Origin: Zoogloea sp021286885 | Lineage (GTDB): Bacteria > Pseudomonadota > Gammaproteobacteria > Burkholderiales > Rhodocyclaceae | Reading direction: 5' to 3' (one strand) | Length of the DNA: 64,000 nucleotides | Assembly: GCF_041915215.1 (NCBI RefSeq) | Contig: NZ_JAYSBV010000003.1 | In this document: positions 43,017 through 51,942 of the stretch, piece after piece | Layout of the letters: each line of letters opens with the position of its first letter | How positions within the stretch are numbered: position 1 is the stretch's first letter | Translations under genes and position numbers: made by a program | The notes under the pieces: generated by a model | What the model was told of the DNA's origin: nothing | Seen by the model: only the letters and a program-made list of their open reading frames with translations | Database searches by the model: none

Positions 43017-43448
43017 TCAGGAGTATTTCCTGCTGGCGCCAAAGCGATTGTTACCCTGGGTGCTATCTATAAACAGGAAGATCAGGTTGGCGACGGGCAC
43101 TATCATCCACCAGCCATTCCTGTCTGTGTCATGGAAGCGGCGCACGGTTACGCTGAAGCTGGGAACGAGGAGTGCTATGGCGACAATCATGCCGAGTATC
43201 GGGTTAATCATGCTAGCGATGGCTTGAACGATGCCGGAGAGAAAGAAGAAAGAAAAATACTCCTTGCGTCGGGCGCGGCCGGTCAGTTGGGCGTAGCGCC
43301 GTACGGGTTCCAGCCCCCAGTAAAGGAGGCTACCTTCGTCTTGTTTGGCCCGCGTGGTGTCAATGTTCTGGGGGGCGCCGCACTTGGGACAGGTGGGGAT
43401 GGTGTCGTGGACTCGGGTGCCGCAGTTGCGGCAATAAACCATGGCCAT
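43017..43448 (-). CDS. Zinc-ribbon plus DUF805 membrane protein
   Basis: The 143-residue protein has an N-terminal zinc ribbon (YCRNCGTRVHDTIPTCPKC). A DUF805 membrane domain follows: GRARRKEYFSFFFLSGIVQ, then two hydrophobic helices, then SVTVRRFHDTDRNGWWMIV, the family hallmark. DUF805 proteins are common inner-membrane proteins of unknown role. It is on the same strand and 76 bp upstream of the TM2-domain gene; both carry the same kind of ribbon and may act together. The start may be the ATG two codons further in. Confidence 0.8.
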   Translation of the reverse strand: MAMVYCRNCGTRVHDTIPTCPKCGAPQNIDTTRAKQDEGSLLYWGLEPVRRYAQLTGRARRKEYFSFFFLSGIVQAIASMINPILGMIVAIALLVPSFSVTVRRFHDTDRNGWWMIVPVANLIFLFIDSTQGNNRFGASRKYS

Positions 43449-43795
43449 GGTTGATGCTCCTTGATGATAGGGGAAAGGGAGAAGTAAAGACCGCGCTCAA
43501 GGGAAAGAAGGGGCTTCCGGATTGATCTTCAAAAAAGTATGGGCGGGGGCTGTGCTGTTAACTGCAGCGTGCAGCGCGCAGCGTTGTTGTATTTGTTAAA
43601 AATTGAAAAAATAATTAATATTTTTTATTTTATTTTGTTCAATGATAAATAGATTGACTGTGATTTTTTACATTTAACCGAGTGCTGCACTGCACATTTT
43701 TATGCTGTTGATGCATGTCGTCGATTTTTATGAGATGAGCGCGTGTGTTTTGCGGGCGACGATTGATTTGCAAAAGCAATAAATTCTGTGTAAAT
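43449..43795. other. AT-rich gene-free stretch
   Basis: About 350 bp without a supportable gene. The part from about 43585 to 43700 is strikingly AT-rich (runs such as AATTAATATTTTTTATTTTA) inside a GC-rich chromosome. It could hold the DUF805 gene promoter, an H-NS/MvaT-type silencing target, or be leftover acquired DNA. No tRNA or repeat was recognised. Confidence 0.5.
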
Positions 43796-43822
43796 AAAAA
43801 ACCCCCGAGTTTCCCCGGGGGT
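43796..43822 (-). terminator. katG terminator
   Basis: On the minus strand ACCCCCG and CGGGGGT pair across an 8-nt loop and are followed by TTTTTTATTT. It lies 78 bp after the katG stop codon. Confidence 0.8.
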
Positions 43823-43899
43823 CGTTTGCTTGCGCTTGTCCCTGTATAAAGCTTGATTTCAGGACAGCATCTTCAGTGGTTTGAGCTCGCGGTAATGGC

Positions 43900-46131
43900 T
43901 TACCTGCGCGCCTTCAGATCAAACCTGTCCAGCTCCATCACCTTGTGCCACGCGGCGCCAAAGTCGTGCACAAAGCGCTCGGCGTTGTCGTGCTGGGCGT
44001 AGAACTCCGCCAGGGCGCGCAGTTGCGAGTTGGAGCCAAAGGCCAGATCCACCCGGGTGGCTGTCCAGCGCAGGGCGCCGCTCTGGCGATCCCGGCCTTC
44101 GTACAGATTGGCGCCCACGGGCTGCCAGACGGTGCCCATATCCACCAGATTCACAAAGAAATCCGCGCTCAGGCTGCCGGGGCGGGTGGTGAGTACGCCG
44201 TGGGGGCTGGCTTGGTGGTTGGCGCCCAACACCCGCAGGCCAGCCACCAGCACGCTCATTTCGGGGGCGCTCAGGGTGAGCAGCTGGGCCCGGTCGATGA
44301 GCTGTTCTTCGGGGGCCATGCGGTTCGGGGCCTGGACGTAGTTGCGGAAGCCGTCGGCCTGGGGTTCCAGCACCGCAAACGAGGCCGCATCGGTCTGGTC
44401 GGCCCGGGCATCTGTGCGCCCCGGGTTGAAAGGCAGGGCCAGCGCGTAGCCAGCGGCCTGGGCGGCGGCTTCAACCCCAGTGTTGCCGGCGAGCACGATC
44501 AAGTCCGCCAAGGACACCCGCTTGCCACCCGCCGCGCTGTTGTTGAAATCCTGCTGGATGCCTTCCAGTACGCCCAGCACCCGGGCGAGTTGGGCCGGCT
44601 GGTTGAGCGCCCAATCCTTTTGCGGGGCGAGGCGGATGCGGGCACCGTTGGCGCCGCCCCGCTTGTCGCTCCCCCGGAAGGTGGAGGCCGCAGCCCACGC
44701 GGTGCTTACCCGCTCGGCCACGCTCAGGGGGCTTGCGTTGATGCGGGCCTTGAGGTTGGCGATGTCGGCGGCGTCGATCAGGGGGTGATCCACCGCCGGC
44801 AGCGGGTCTTGCCAGATCAGGTCTTCGGCGGGGACTTCCGGCCCCAGGTAGCGGCCCTTGGGGCCCATGTCCCGGTGGGTGAGCTTGAACCATGCCCGGG
44901 CGAAGGCATCGGCAAACACCTCGGGGTGGGCCAGGTAGTGGCGAGCGATGTGCGCATAGGCCGGGTCGAAGCGCAGGGCCAGATCGGCGGTGGTCATCAT
45001 CGGCGCGTGCTGTTGGGTCGGGTCGTGGGCGTCGGGGATCATGTCCTCCGGGGCCACATCTTTAGCGCGCCATTGTTGGGCGCCAGCGGGGCTGTGGACC
45101 AGCTCCCATTCATATTTGAACAGCGTTTCCAGATAACCCATGTCCCAGCGGGTCGGGTTGGGTTTCCAGGCGCCTTCGATGCCGCTGGTGGTGGTGTCGC
45201 CGCCCTTGCCGCTGCCGTGCTGGTTGATCCAGCCCAGGCCCATGGCTTCCAGGGGGGCGGCTTCGGGTTCGGGGCCCACCAGACGCGGGTCGCCGGCCCC
45301 GTGGGCCTTGCCGAAGGTGTGGCCGCCGGCCACCAGGGCCACGGTTTCGTGGTCGTCCATGGCCATCCGGGCGAAGGTTTCGCGCACATCCCGGGCGCTG
45401 GCGATGGGGTCGGGCTTGCCATCGGGGCCTTCGGGATTCACGTAAATCAGCCCCATCTGTACCGCAGCGAGGGGGTTGGCCAGGTCGCGCTCGCCGCTGT
45501 AGCGGCTATCCGGCTTGTCGCTGGTGGCCAGCCATTCCTTTTCGGCGCCCCAGTAGATGTCTTCTTCAGGGGCCCAGATGTCTTCCCGCCCGCCCCCAAA
45601 ACCAAAGGTCTTGAAGCCCATGCTTTCCAGGGCCACATTGCCGGCCAGGATCATCAAATCGGCCCATGAAAGGGCATTGCCGTATTTTTGCTTGATGGGC
45701 CACAGCAGGCGACGGGCCTTGTCCAGGTTGCCGTTGTCGGGCCAGCTATTGAGGGGGGCGAAGCGCTGGTTGCCCGTCCCGGCACCGCCCCGACCATCGG
45801 CGGTGCGATAGGTGCCGGCACTGTGCCAGGCCATACGGATGAACAGGCCGCCGTAATGGCCCCAGTCGGCGGGCCACCAATCCTGGGAGCAGGTCATGAG
45901 CGCGGTGAGATCCTGCTTGAGGGCCGCGTAATCCAGACTTGCAAAGGCCTGGGCGTAATCAAAGCCAGGCAGCGGGCTGGAGGCCGGCCCATGCTGATGC
46001 AGGATCGCCAGATTCAACTGCTTGGGCCACCAGCGGGCGTTGGATTGGCTGCCCTGGGTGGCACGGCTGCCATGATGAAAAGGGCAGCCGCCAGCAGTTG
46101 CGGCGTCGGCGCCGGTGTGGGATGCGCTCAT
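43900..46131 (-). CDS. katG: Catalase-peroxidase
   Basis: KatG breaks down hydrogen peroxide and has a broad peroxidase activity. The 743-residue protein has the duplicated class I peroxidase fold. The distal RMAWHSAGTYR motif holds Arg, Trp and His near residue 100. The GGHTFGKAHGAGD motif near residue 260 holds the proximal His. MGLIYVNPEGPDGKPDP contains the Tyr and Met of the Met-Tyr-Trp cross-link. AGGAGA precedes the ATG. An OxyR-like site and a short leader ORF lie upstream. Confidence 0.97.
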   Translation of the reverse strand: MSASHTGADAATAGGCPFHHGSRATQGSQSNARWWPKQLNLAILHQHGPASSPLPGFDYAQAFASLDYAALKQDLTALMTCSQDWWPADWGHYGGLFIRMAWHSAGTYRTADGRGGAGTGNQRFAPLNSWPDNGNLDKARRLLWPIKQKYGNALSWADLMILAGNVALESMGFKTFGFGGGREDIWAPEEDIYWGAEKEWLATSDKPDSRYSGERDLANPLAAVQMGLIYVNPEGPDGKPDPIASARDVRETFARMAMDDHETVALVAGGHTFGKAHGAGDPRLVGPEPEAAPLEAMGLGWINQHGSGKGGDTTTSGIEGAWKPNPTRWDMGYLETLFKYEWELVHSPAGAQQWRAKDVAPEDMIPDAHDPTQQHAPMMTTADLALRFDPAYAHIARHYLAHPEVFADAFARAWFKLTHRDMGPKGRYLGPEVPAEDLIWQDPLPAVDHPLIDAADIANLKARINASPLSVAERVSTAWAAASTFRGSDKRGGANGARIRLAPQKDWALNQPAQLARVLGVLEGIQQDFNNSAAGGKRVSLADLIVLAGNTGVEAAAQAAGYALALPFNPGRTDARADQTDAASFAVLEPQADGFRNYVQAPNRMAPEEQLIDRAQLLTLSAPEMSVLVAGLRVLGANHQASPHGVLTTRPGSLSADFFVNLVDMGTVWQPVGANLYEGRDRQSGALRWTATRVDLAFGSNSQLRALAEFYAQHDNAERFVHDFGAAWHKVMELDRFDLKARR

Positions 46132-46190
46132 GATGTGTCTCCTGTTGTTATGCCTGGGAACCTGAAAAGCACCGGACGGGGTGTGCCGTG

Positions 46191-46262
46191 TCAGTACACC
46201 TGCGCCAGGGCCGCCAGAAGCTCCAGCCAGTAACGGCTGAGCCAGACGCGTTTTTGAGTCAT
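46191..46262 (-). CDS. Candidate 23-residue leader ORF upstream of katG
   Basis: An ATG with GGAG 6-7 bp upstream opens a 23-codon ORF (TQKRVWLSRYWLELLAALAQ and so on) ending 59 bp before katG. It has good ribosome-binding-site spacing and an amphipathic hydrophobic sequence rich in Leu, Trp and Arg. It could be a leader peptide or a small protein made from the katG transcript. No homologue is known to me; evidence is limited to the start context. Confidence 0.35.
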   Translation of the reverse strand: MTQKRVWLSRYWLELLAALAQVY

Positions 46263-46340
46263 GGCGGTCTCCGTGGTTCAGGTGTTCCCAGTCTAGGAGG
46301 TGGGGGGTGATTGCTCCATGTAATTTATTTAATAAAAACC

Positions 46341-46355
46341 ATAGTTGAGTGCTAT
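46341..46355 (-). promoter_or_regulatory. OxyR-like site upstream of katG
   Basis: ATAG, seven bases, CTAT matches one half of the OxyR tetranucleotide pattern exactly in spacing. On the katG-distal side, 7 bp away, a weaker AT-rich second half can be drawn. katG is a classical OxyR target. The site is about 80 bp from the leader ORF start, a reasonable distance from a promoter. Confidence 0.45.
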
Positions 46356-46377
46356 GGAGAGGGGTGGAGTGCCCGGC

Positions 46378-47016
46378 TCAGTTCCAACCCGCATCCAGCG
46401 CCGCAAGGATGCGCAGCCCGTGGGGAACGGCAGGGGAGCGATGGACGATGCCGCCACCGGTCTGGCCCTGCCACAGGCTGCCTTTGAGCAGGGCGATGGT
46501 GCCGGGGGGGATGGTCTGGATCTGGTGTTCGGGGTGCAGCAGGCCCGAGAGGTGGTCGGGGCGGCCACCGTGGCCGGCGCCCAGGAAGCGGCGGTCCACC
46601 TGGGCGTCTTCGACCCACTCGGTGCCGGGGCCCTGGTAGGTGCACAGCATCCGCAGGCCCACCCGATCCACATGAAAGCGGGGGCACATGGCTTGGTGGA
46701 TCACTTCCAGGCGTAGCCCTACCTGATCGGCGCCCAGCAGTTCGATGAGCATGTCGGCCAGCAAGCCCAGATCCTGGGCGAGAGCATCCCGGCCCGGGCC
46801 GGGGGGGAAAGCACTCAGGTCGGGCAGGGTGCCGGGGCGCAGGGTCTGGCGCAGCCCCCGGCCCAAGGTTGGGCCATGTTCGGCCAGCCAGGGGCCGATG
46901 GCGGCGGGAAGGGGGCGCTGCCACAGGGCGAGCTGGATCTCATCCCGGAAGATTTCGGTGAGGTCGAAAGGCGTGGTGCCCGTGTGGGCGCAGCTGGGGG
47001 CAAGAGTCTGGTACAT
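46378..47016 (-). CDS. DUF1826 family protein
   Basis: The 212-residue protein matches DUF1826: CPRFHVDRVGLRMLCTYQGPGTEWV near residue 110 contains the conserved His-x-Asp and the GTEWV motif. IPPGTIALLKGSLW and GGGIVHRSP near the C terminus recall an Fe(II)/2-oxoglutarate-like jelly-roll. DUF1826 genes are commonly next to COG0523 GTPases in zinc-regulated loci, as here (5-bp gap). I infer a role in zinc limitation; the reaction is unknown. Confidence 0.82.
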   Translation of the reverse strand: MYQTLAPSCAHTGTTPFDLTEIFRDEIQLALWQRPLPAAIGPWLAEHGPTLGRGLRQTLRPGTLPDLSAFPPGPGRDALAQDLGLLADMLIELLGADQVGLRLEVIHQAMCPRFHVDRVGLRMLCTYQGPGTEWVEDAQVDRRFLGAGHGGRPDHLSGLLHPEHQIQTIPPGTIALLKGSLWQGQTGGGIVHRSPAVPHGLRILAALDAGWN

Positions 47017-47021
47017 GGGGT

Positions 47022-48143
47022 TTACTCCGGGGTGGCTGCCAGGGCAGCACTACAGTCCTGCACACCGCAGAACATCTGGAATACCGCTTCCACCTGGGCC
47101 TGCTCAAGCCCGTCCACAATGAACACCAGTCGGCTGCGCCGGTCTTGATAGGGGGGCGTACTGGGCCAGGCGGGCAGGTCCAGCGGGGGATACATGACTT
47201 TTCGTACCGATTGGATCACCCGAGGGCCGGCTTGGCCCCAGACATGCACGAGCCCCTTGGCGCGCAGGATGTGCTCGCCGTGGTTCTCCATCAGATGCAC
47301 GAGGGCGTCAGCGAGGAAGGCCCACTGGAAAGGTGTTTCAAAGCACAGGGCAAAGCTGTGCACCTGGCTGCCGTGACGGGGCGGTTCGGGGGCCGGCCCT
47401 CGCAAGGCGTAGCGGTTCCGGGCGTGAAGCCGGGCTTGTTCCCGTACCCGCTCTTCGGCCAGCCAGCGCACTACGTCGGGGGTTTTTGTGGCGGGGTCGT
47501 AGAGTCCGCAGTCGAGTACTGAGGCTGCCGCTAGGGCGCCCCGGCGTACAAAGATCTGGGCCGCGCCTGGATTAAGGCGGGCCAGGCGGGCCGATAGTTC
47601 TCCCAGTTCGGCCTGACTGGCCAGGTCGCATTTGCTGAGCAGCAGTCGGTCGGCCATTGTGGTCTGGCGCAGAGCTTCCGGGTGGGCGTCCAGTTGGGCC
47701 AGGCCGTGGGTGGCGTCGACCACAGTGATGACGCCATCGGTTCGGAAACGTTCGGCGACAAAGAAGTCCTGCATTAATCCGTGAATGACTGGTGCCGGGT
47801 CAGCCAGCCCAGTGGTTTCGATGAGTACCCGGCGCAGAGGGGCGATCTGTTTTTGCAGGCTGCGCATGAATAATTCCCGCAGGCTTCGGTTCAGATCGCT
47901 GCGCACGCTGCAGCAAATGCAGCCCGAGTCCAGCACCACCACTTCATCAGCCACCTGGCTGACCAGGTGGTGATCCACCGGTACTGCGCCAAACTCGTTG
48001 ATGAGTACGGCTGCTCCGGCCATTTCGGGCTGGGTGAGCAGGTGGTTGAGCAGGGTTGTCTTGCCTGCACCCAGAAAGCCAGTCAGCAAGGTGATCGGAA
48101 TCCGGGTGTCAGGCCTGGAGGTGGGGAGGGGGGCGTCTGCCAT
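47022..48143 (-). CDS. COG0523 zinc GTPase / metallochaperone (ZigA/YciC-like)
   Basis: The 373-residue protein has a P-loop GFLGAGKTTLLN at residues 22-33 and the metal-binding CxCC (CICC) at 75-78. ETTGLADPAP (near 113) is switch-like, SKCD (about 172) is the guanine-specificity motif, and a CobW C-terminal domain follows. COG0523 members deliver zinc to client enzymes during zinc shortage. It is the first gene of an operon with the DUF1826 gene and has a Zur-box-like palindrome about 40 bp upstream. Confidence 0.9.
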   Translation of the reverse strand: MADAPLPTSRPDTRIPITLLTGFLGAGKTTLLNHLLTQPEMAGAAVLINEFGAVPVDHHLVSQVADEVVVLDSGCICCSVRSDLNRSLRELFMRSLQKQIAPLRRVLIETTGLADPAPVIHGLMQDFFVAERFRTDGVITVVDATHGLAQLDAHPEALRQTTMADRLLLSKCDLASQAELGELSARLARLNPGAAQIFVRRGALAAASVLDCGLYDPATKTPDVVRWLAEERVREQARLHARNRYALRGPAPEPPRHGSQVHSFALCFETPFQWAFLADALVHLMENHGEHILRAKGLVHVWGQAGPRVIQSVRKVMYPPLDLPAWPSTPPYQDRRSRLVFIVDGLEQAQVEAVFQMFCGVQDCSAALAATPE

Positions 48144-48182
48144 GGGGAAAAGCAGGCCAGGGGGCCATGAGTCACAAAGCTG

Positions 48183-48198
48183 CGATGTTATAACATTG
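48183..48198 (-). promoter_or_regulatory. Zur-box-like palindrome
   Basis: GATGTTATAACATTGC contains the perfect 12-bp palindrome ATGTTATAACAT, the core of Zur operators in proteobacteria. It is about 40 bp upstream of the COG0523 start and would overlap its promoter. Zur with zinc would repress the COG0523-DUF1826 operon. Confidence 0.75.
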
Positions 48199-48224
48199 CA
48201 TTTTGACTCGTCGCCCTTTATTTA

Positions 48225-49148
48225 TCAGACGGCAGATTTTCCATGCCCTGGGGCGGCCTGCCCGCAGGGGCTGGCGCGGCGTGCGCCCCACACACAGGCC
48301 AGCACCCCCAGCGCGGCCAGATACATGGCGGGGCGCACCTGTTCATCCAGCACGCCGGCAGCCAGCAGCAGGCCAAAGAAGGGTTGGAGCAGCTGGAGCT
48401 GACCCACCCGGGCGATGCCGCCCAGGGCCAGCCCCCGGTACCAGAACACAAAACCGATGAACATGCTGAACAGGGCCACATAGCCCAGCCCCAGCCAGGC
48501 GGCGGGCCCCACCTGGGCGGGTGTGGCGGGCCAGTGCACAAGCATCAGGGGCAGCATCAGGGGCAAGGCCAGCACCAGGGCCCAGCTGATGACCTGCAGG
48601 CCGCCCAATTGGCGCGCAAGGCGTGCGCCTTCGGCATAGCCCAGGCCGCAGACCAGCACCGCCACCAGCATCAGACCATCGCCCCAGAGGGAAGCTTCCA
48701 GCCCCTGGCCCAGGGCAAAGCTGATGACCACTGCGCTACCCATCCCAGCCCAGCGCCAGAACCGGGCACCCAGCCGCTCACCGCCTCGCCATACCGCGCC
48801 CAGGGCCGTTGCCAGGGGCAGGGTGCCGATAAAAACGGTGGAGTGGGCGGCATTGACATGCTGCAGGGCGAGGGCCGTGAGGAGCGGAAAGCCGACCACC
48901 ACCCCGAGGGCCACCAGGGCCAGAGGCGCCAGGGTGTGCCGCTGGGGGCGAGGGTGTCGCCCCAGCGCCAGCAGGAGCAGGGCCAGCAGTCCGGCCAGGG
49001 AGGCCCGCGCCCCCGTCACGAAGAGTGGATCCAGTTCGAGGACGGCTAGCCGGGTAGCTGGCAGGGAGCCGCTGAAAATCAATACCCCGGCCAGACCGTG
49101 GAGCCAGCCCCGGGGGCTGGGGTGGGAGGATGAATGCTGCAAATGCAT
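48225..49148 (-). CDS. EamA/DMT-superfamily transporter
   Basis: The 307-residue protein has ten predicted membrane helices in two repeated EamA domains. The first begins GLAGVLIFSGSLPATRLAVLELDPLFVTGARASLAGL. The second includes LALPLMLPLMLVHWPATP and ends in the usual AGVLDEQVRPAMYLAALGVL segment. The substrate is unknown; many members export amino acids or metabolites. It is divergent from a MocR-type regulator, which commonly controls such an exporter. Confidence 0.85.
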   Translation of the reverse strand: MHLQHSSSHPSPRGWLHGLAGVLIFSGSLPATRLAVLELDPLFVTGARASLAGLLALLLLALGRHPRPQRHTLAPLALVALGVVVGFPLLTALALQHVNAAHSTVFIGTLPLATALGAVWRGGERLGARFWRWAGMGSAVVISFALGQGLEASLWGDGLMLVAVLVCGLGYAEGARLARQLGGLQVISWALVLALPLMLPLMLVHWPATPAQVGPAAWLGLGYVALFSMFIGFVFWYRGLALGGIARVGQLQLLQPFFGLLLAAGVLDEQVRPAMYLAALGVLACVWGARRASPCGQAAPGHGKSAV

Positions 49149-49217
49149 GGGTGCAGGGTGCGAAGTTCAAGGAGAAGGCTTTATCCGCCTCCTGGAGACG
49201 GCAAACCAGCTACATTT

Positions 49218-49259
49218 CAGTACGGTTCCAATAAACTGTATTGCTCTATACGGCAGTAC
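49218..49259. promoter_or_regulatory. Divergent promoter/operator between EamA and MocR genes
   Basis: A direct repeat CAGTAC at 49218-49223 and 49254-49259 is 36 bp apart. Between them an AT-richer stretch includes TATTGCTCTATAC. MocR regulators often bind direct repeats in such intergenic gaps. Assignment is tentative. Confidence 0.4.
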
Positions 49260-49351
49260 AGCAGACGGGCGTAGCCGGCAGAAAGCTGAGCCTGCTCACC
49301 CGCGCTGTAGCTCAACGCTTTGTTTTCACAGTTCTTTTGATGGATTTTTCC

Positions 49352-50773
49352 ATGTCCCGCAGCAATCCTGAGTCTTCCCCAGTTACGACCCGCACCGGCG
49401 CAGTGATGGCTGAAATCCGCCAGCGCATTGGCGCGCGTCAGCTTCTGCCCGGTGAAAAGCTGCCTTCAGTCCGGGGGCTGGCGGCAACGATGGCGCTTTC
49501 GGTATCGACTGTGGTGGAGGCGTATGAGCGGCTGGTGGCGGAAGGGCTGATCCGTTCCCGGCCCGGCGCCGGGTTTTTTGTGGCGGATCGGCTGGCGCCC
49601 CTCTCCATGGCCCAGATCGGCCCCCGGCTGGATCGGGAGGTGGATCCCTTCTGGGTGTCCCGTCAGGCCCTGGAGGCCCCCGCCCAGGTCATCAAGGCGG
49701 GCTGTGGCTGGTTGCCGCCCGATTGGCTGCCCCAGGAGTCCTTGCGCCGGGCCTTGCGTCAGCTGAGCCGGGGGGCGGATGGCCCGCTGGTGGATTACGC
49801 CTCGCCCCAGGGGCTGCCCGCCCTGCGCCAGCTGCTGGGCCGGCGCCTGGGCGCCCGGGGGGTGGAGGCCCTGCCGGAACAGATCATCCTCACCGAATCG
49901 GGCACCCAGGCCATTGATCTGCTATGCCGTTTCCTGATCGAGCCCGGTGATACGGTGCTGGTGGATGATCCGTCCTACTTCAACTTTCATGCCCTGCTAC
50001 GCGCCCACCGGGCCCATATCGTTGGGGTGCCCTACACACCGACGGGGCCCTGTCTGGAGGCCTTTGCTGCGGCCCTGGCCGAGCACCGCCCCCGGCTCTA
50101 CATCACCAACTCGGCCCTGCACAACCCGACCGGCGCCACCCTGGCTCCGGTGACCGCCCATCGCTTGCTCAAGCTGGCCCAGGAGGCGGGGCTGGTCATC
50201 ATCGAGGACGACATCTTTGCCGACTTCGAGCACAGCCCAGCCCCACGCCTGGCGGCTTTTGATGGGCTGGAGCGGGTGGTGTCGGTGGGCAGTTTTTCCA
50301 AAAGCCTGTCGGCCTCGGCCCGGGTGGGCTATATCGCCACCCGCCCCGCGTGGGTGGAAAGTCTGGTGGATCTCAAGATTGCCACCTTCTTTGGCGGCGG
50401 GCAGTTCGGGGCCGAGCTGGTGCTGGGGGTCTTGCAGGACAAGGCCTACCCCAAGTATCTGGAGCAACTCCGGCTGCGCCTGGCCCGGGCCATGTTTGAA
50501 GTGGGGCGACGCCTCACGGGCCTGGGCATTCAGCCCTGGGTGCAGCCCGCTGCCGGCATGTTCCTGTGGTGTCGCCTGCCTGGGGGCATGGACGCGGGCG
50601 CCTTGTCCCAGGCGGCCCTGCACGAGGGCATTGTGCTTGCCCCGGGCAACGTGTTCAGCGTTTCCCAGGGGGCGGGAGATTTTCTGCGCTTCAATGTGGC
50701 CCAGTCCCGGGATGAGCGCCTGTTCGGGTTTTTGGCCCGGGCGCTGGAACGGGGGGCAGCAGGGAGGGCTTAA
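49352..50773 (+). CDS. MocR-type regulator (GntR DNA-binding plus aminotransferase-like domain)
   Basis: The ~473-residue protein has a GntR winged helix at about residues 10-80 (LPGEKLPSVRGLAATMALSVSTVVEAYERLVAEGLI). It is fused to a class I aminotransferase-like domain. The PLP Lys lies in VGSFSKSLSASARVGY near residue 320 and HNPTGATLAP is near 250. MocR proteins use PLP or amino acids as effectors rather than catalysing transamination. The start is uncertain between 49340 and 49352. It is convergent with pqqE. Confidence 0.88.
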   Translation: MSRSNPESSPVTTRTGAVMAEIRQRIGARQLLPGEKLPSVRGLAATMALSVSTVVEAYERLVAEGLIRSRPGAGFFVADRLAPLSMAQIGPRLDREVDPFWVSRQALEAPAQVIKAGCGWLPPDWLPQESLRRALRQLSRGADGPLVDYASPQGLPALRQLLGRRLGARGVEALPEQIILTESGTQAIDLLCRFLIEPGDTVLVDDPSYFNFHALLRAHRAHIVGVPYTPTGPCLEAFAAALAEHRPRLYITNSALHNPTGATLAPVTAHRLLKLAQEAGLVIIEDDIFADFEHSPAPRLAAFDGLERVVSVGSFSKSLSASARVGYIATRPAWVESLVDLKIATFFGGGQFGAELVLGVLQDKAYPKYLEQLRLRLARAMFEVGRRLTGLGIQPWVQPAAGMFLWCRLPGGMDAGALSQAALHEGIVLAPGNVFSVSQGAGDFLRFNVAQSRDERLFGFLARALERGAAGRA

Positions 50774-50796
50774 GGACGGTGTGGGTGTGCAGTTGG

Positions 50797-51942
50797 TCAG
50801 AACGCCCGGCCCAGCGTTTTGGAGTTTTTCGGGTCGCGGAACACCAGCACCCGGGTTTCGCCCGCGCTGTGTTCGGCTTGGGCGAGGGCAGCTTCGATCA
50901 GGCCGTGGTCGGGGGATTTGGGGCAGACCGGGTCGGTGGCGTCGGCCTTGCCGGTGAGCATGAAGGCCTGGCAGCGGCAGCCGCCGTGGTCTTTTTCCTT
51001 GTCGGGGCAGGTCTGGCAGGTTTCGGGCAGCCAGTCGGTGCCCCGGAAACGGTTGAACAGCGGCGATTCATGCCAGATCCACCCCAGGTCGTGTTCCCGT
51101 ACATCGGGGAATTCCAGGTCGGGCAGCATCCGGGCGGTGTGGCAGGGCAGGGCGAGGCCGTCCGGGGTGATGGCCAGAAACACTTCGCCCCAGCCGTTCA
51201 TGCATTTTTTGGGGCTGCGGGACTGGTAATCCGGGGTCACAAACAGAATCCGCATGCGCTTGCCCAGCCGTGCGCGCCAGGCGTCGGCCACCTGCTCGGC
51301 CCGGGCCAGCTGTTCGGCGCTGGGCATCAGCGCGGCGCGGTTGAGATAGGCCCAGCCGTGGTACTGGGTGTTGGCCAGCTCCAGGAATTCGGCGCCAATC
51401 TCGGCGGCCATTTCGATGATGCGGTCCAGGTGGTCGATGTTGCCCCGGTGGAGCACGCAGTTGATCACCGTCGGGTAGCCGGCGGCCTTGGTCAGGGCGG
51501 CCACCTTGCGCTTCAGGTCGAAGGTGCGGGTGTTGGTGATGAGGTCGTTGGCCTCCCGGGTGGCATCCTGAAAAGAGAGCTGGATGTGATCCAGCCCGGC
51601 TTGTTTCAGGGCTTCCAGGCGGGCTTCGGTGAGCCCCACCCCGGAGGTGATCAGGTTGGTGTAAAAGCCCAGCTTGCGGGCCTCGCCCACCAGAATTTCA
51701 ATGTCGTCCCGCAGCAGGGGCTCGCCCCCCGAGATGCCGAACTGGGCGGCCCCCAGGGCGCGGGCCTGGCGGATCACCCGCAGCCAGTCTTCGGTGCCCA
51801 GCTCCGGCCCGGCCTGGGCGAAGTCCACCGGGTTGTAGCAGAAGCTGCAGTGCAGCGGGCAGCGGTAGGTGACTTCGGCCAGCAGCCACAGGGGGCCGGG
51901 GCGGGGCCGGGCTGCAGCCGGGGGGATCAGCAGGGGGCTCAT
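50797..51942 (-). CDS. pqqE: PQQ synthesis radical SAM enzyme
   Basis: PqqE joins a Glu and a Tyr of the PqqA peptide by a carbon-carbon bond, the first step of pyrroloquinoline quinone synthesis. The 381-residue protein has the radical SAM cluster motif CPLHCSFC (Cys 28, 32, 35) after LLAEVTYR. Further signatures are SGGEPLLRDD near 70 and a C-terminal SPASM region with CQTCPDKEKDHGGCRCQA. Its ATG overlaps the pqqD stop (ATGA). An upstream in-frame extension is excluded because it lies inside pqqD. Confidence 0.97.
   Translation of the reverse strand: MSPLLIPPAAARPRPGPLWLLAEVTYRCPLHCSFCYNPVDFAQAGPELGTEDWLRVIRQARALGAAQFGISGGEPLLRDDIEILVGEARKLGFYTNLITSGVGLTEARLEALKQAGLDHIQLSFQDATREANDLITNTRTFDLKRKVAALTKAAGYPTVINCVLHRGNIDHLDRIIEMAAEIGAEFLELANTQYHGWAYLNRAALMPSAEQLARAEQVADAWRARLGKRMRILFVTPDYQSRSPKKCMNGWGEVFLAITPDGLALPCHTARMLPDLEFPDVREHDLGWIWHESPLFNRFRGTDWLPETCQTCPDKEKDHGGCRCQAFMLTGKADATDPVCPKSPDHGLIEAALAQAEHSAGETRVLVFRDPKNSKTLGRAF

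Noticed and set aside
43585..43700. AT-rich stretch as a plasmid or phage origin
   Set aside because: No iterons, replication gene or integrase accompany it.
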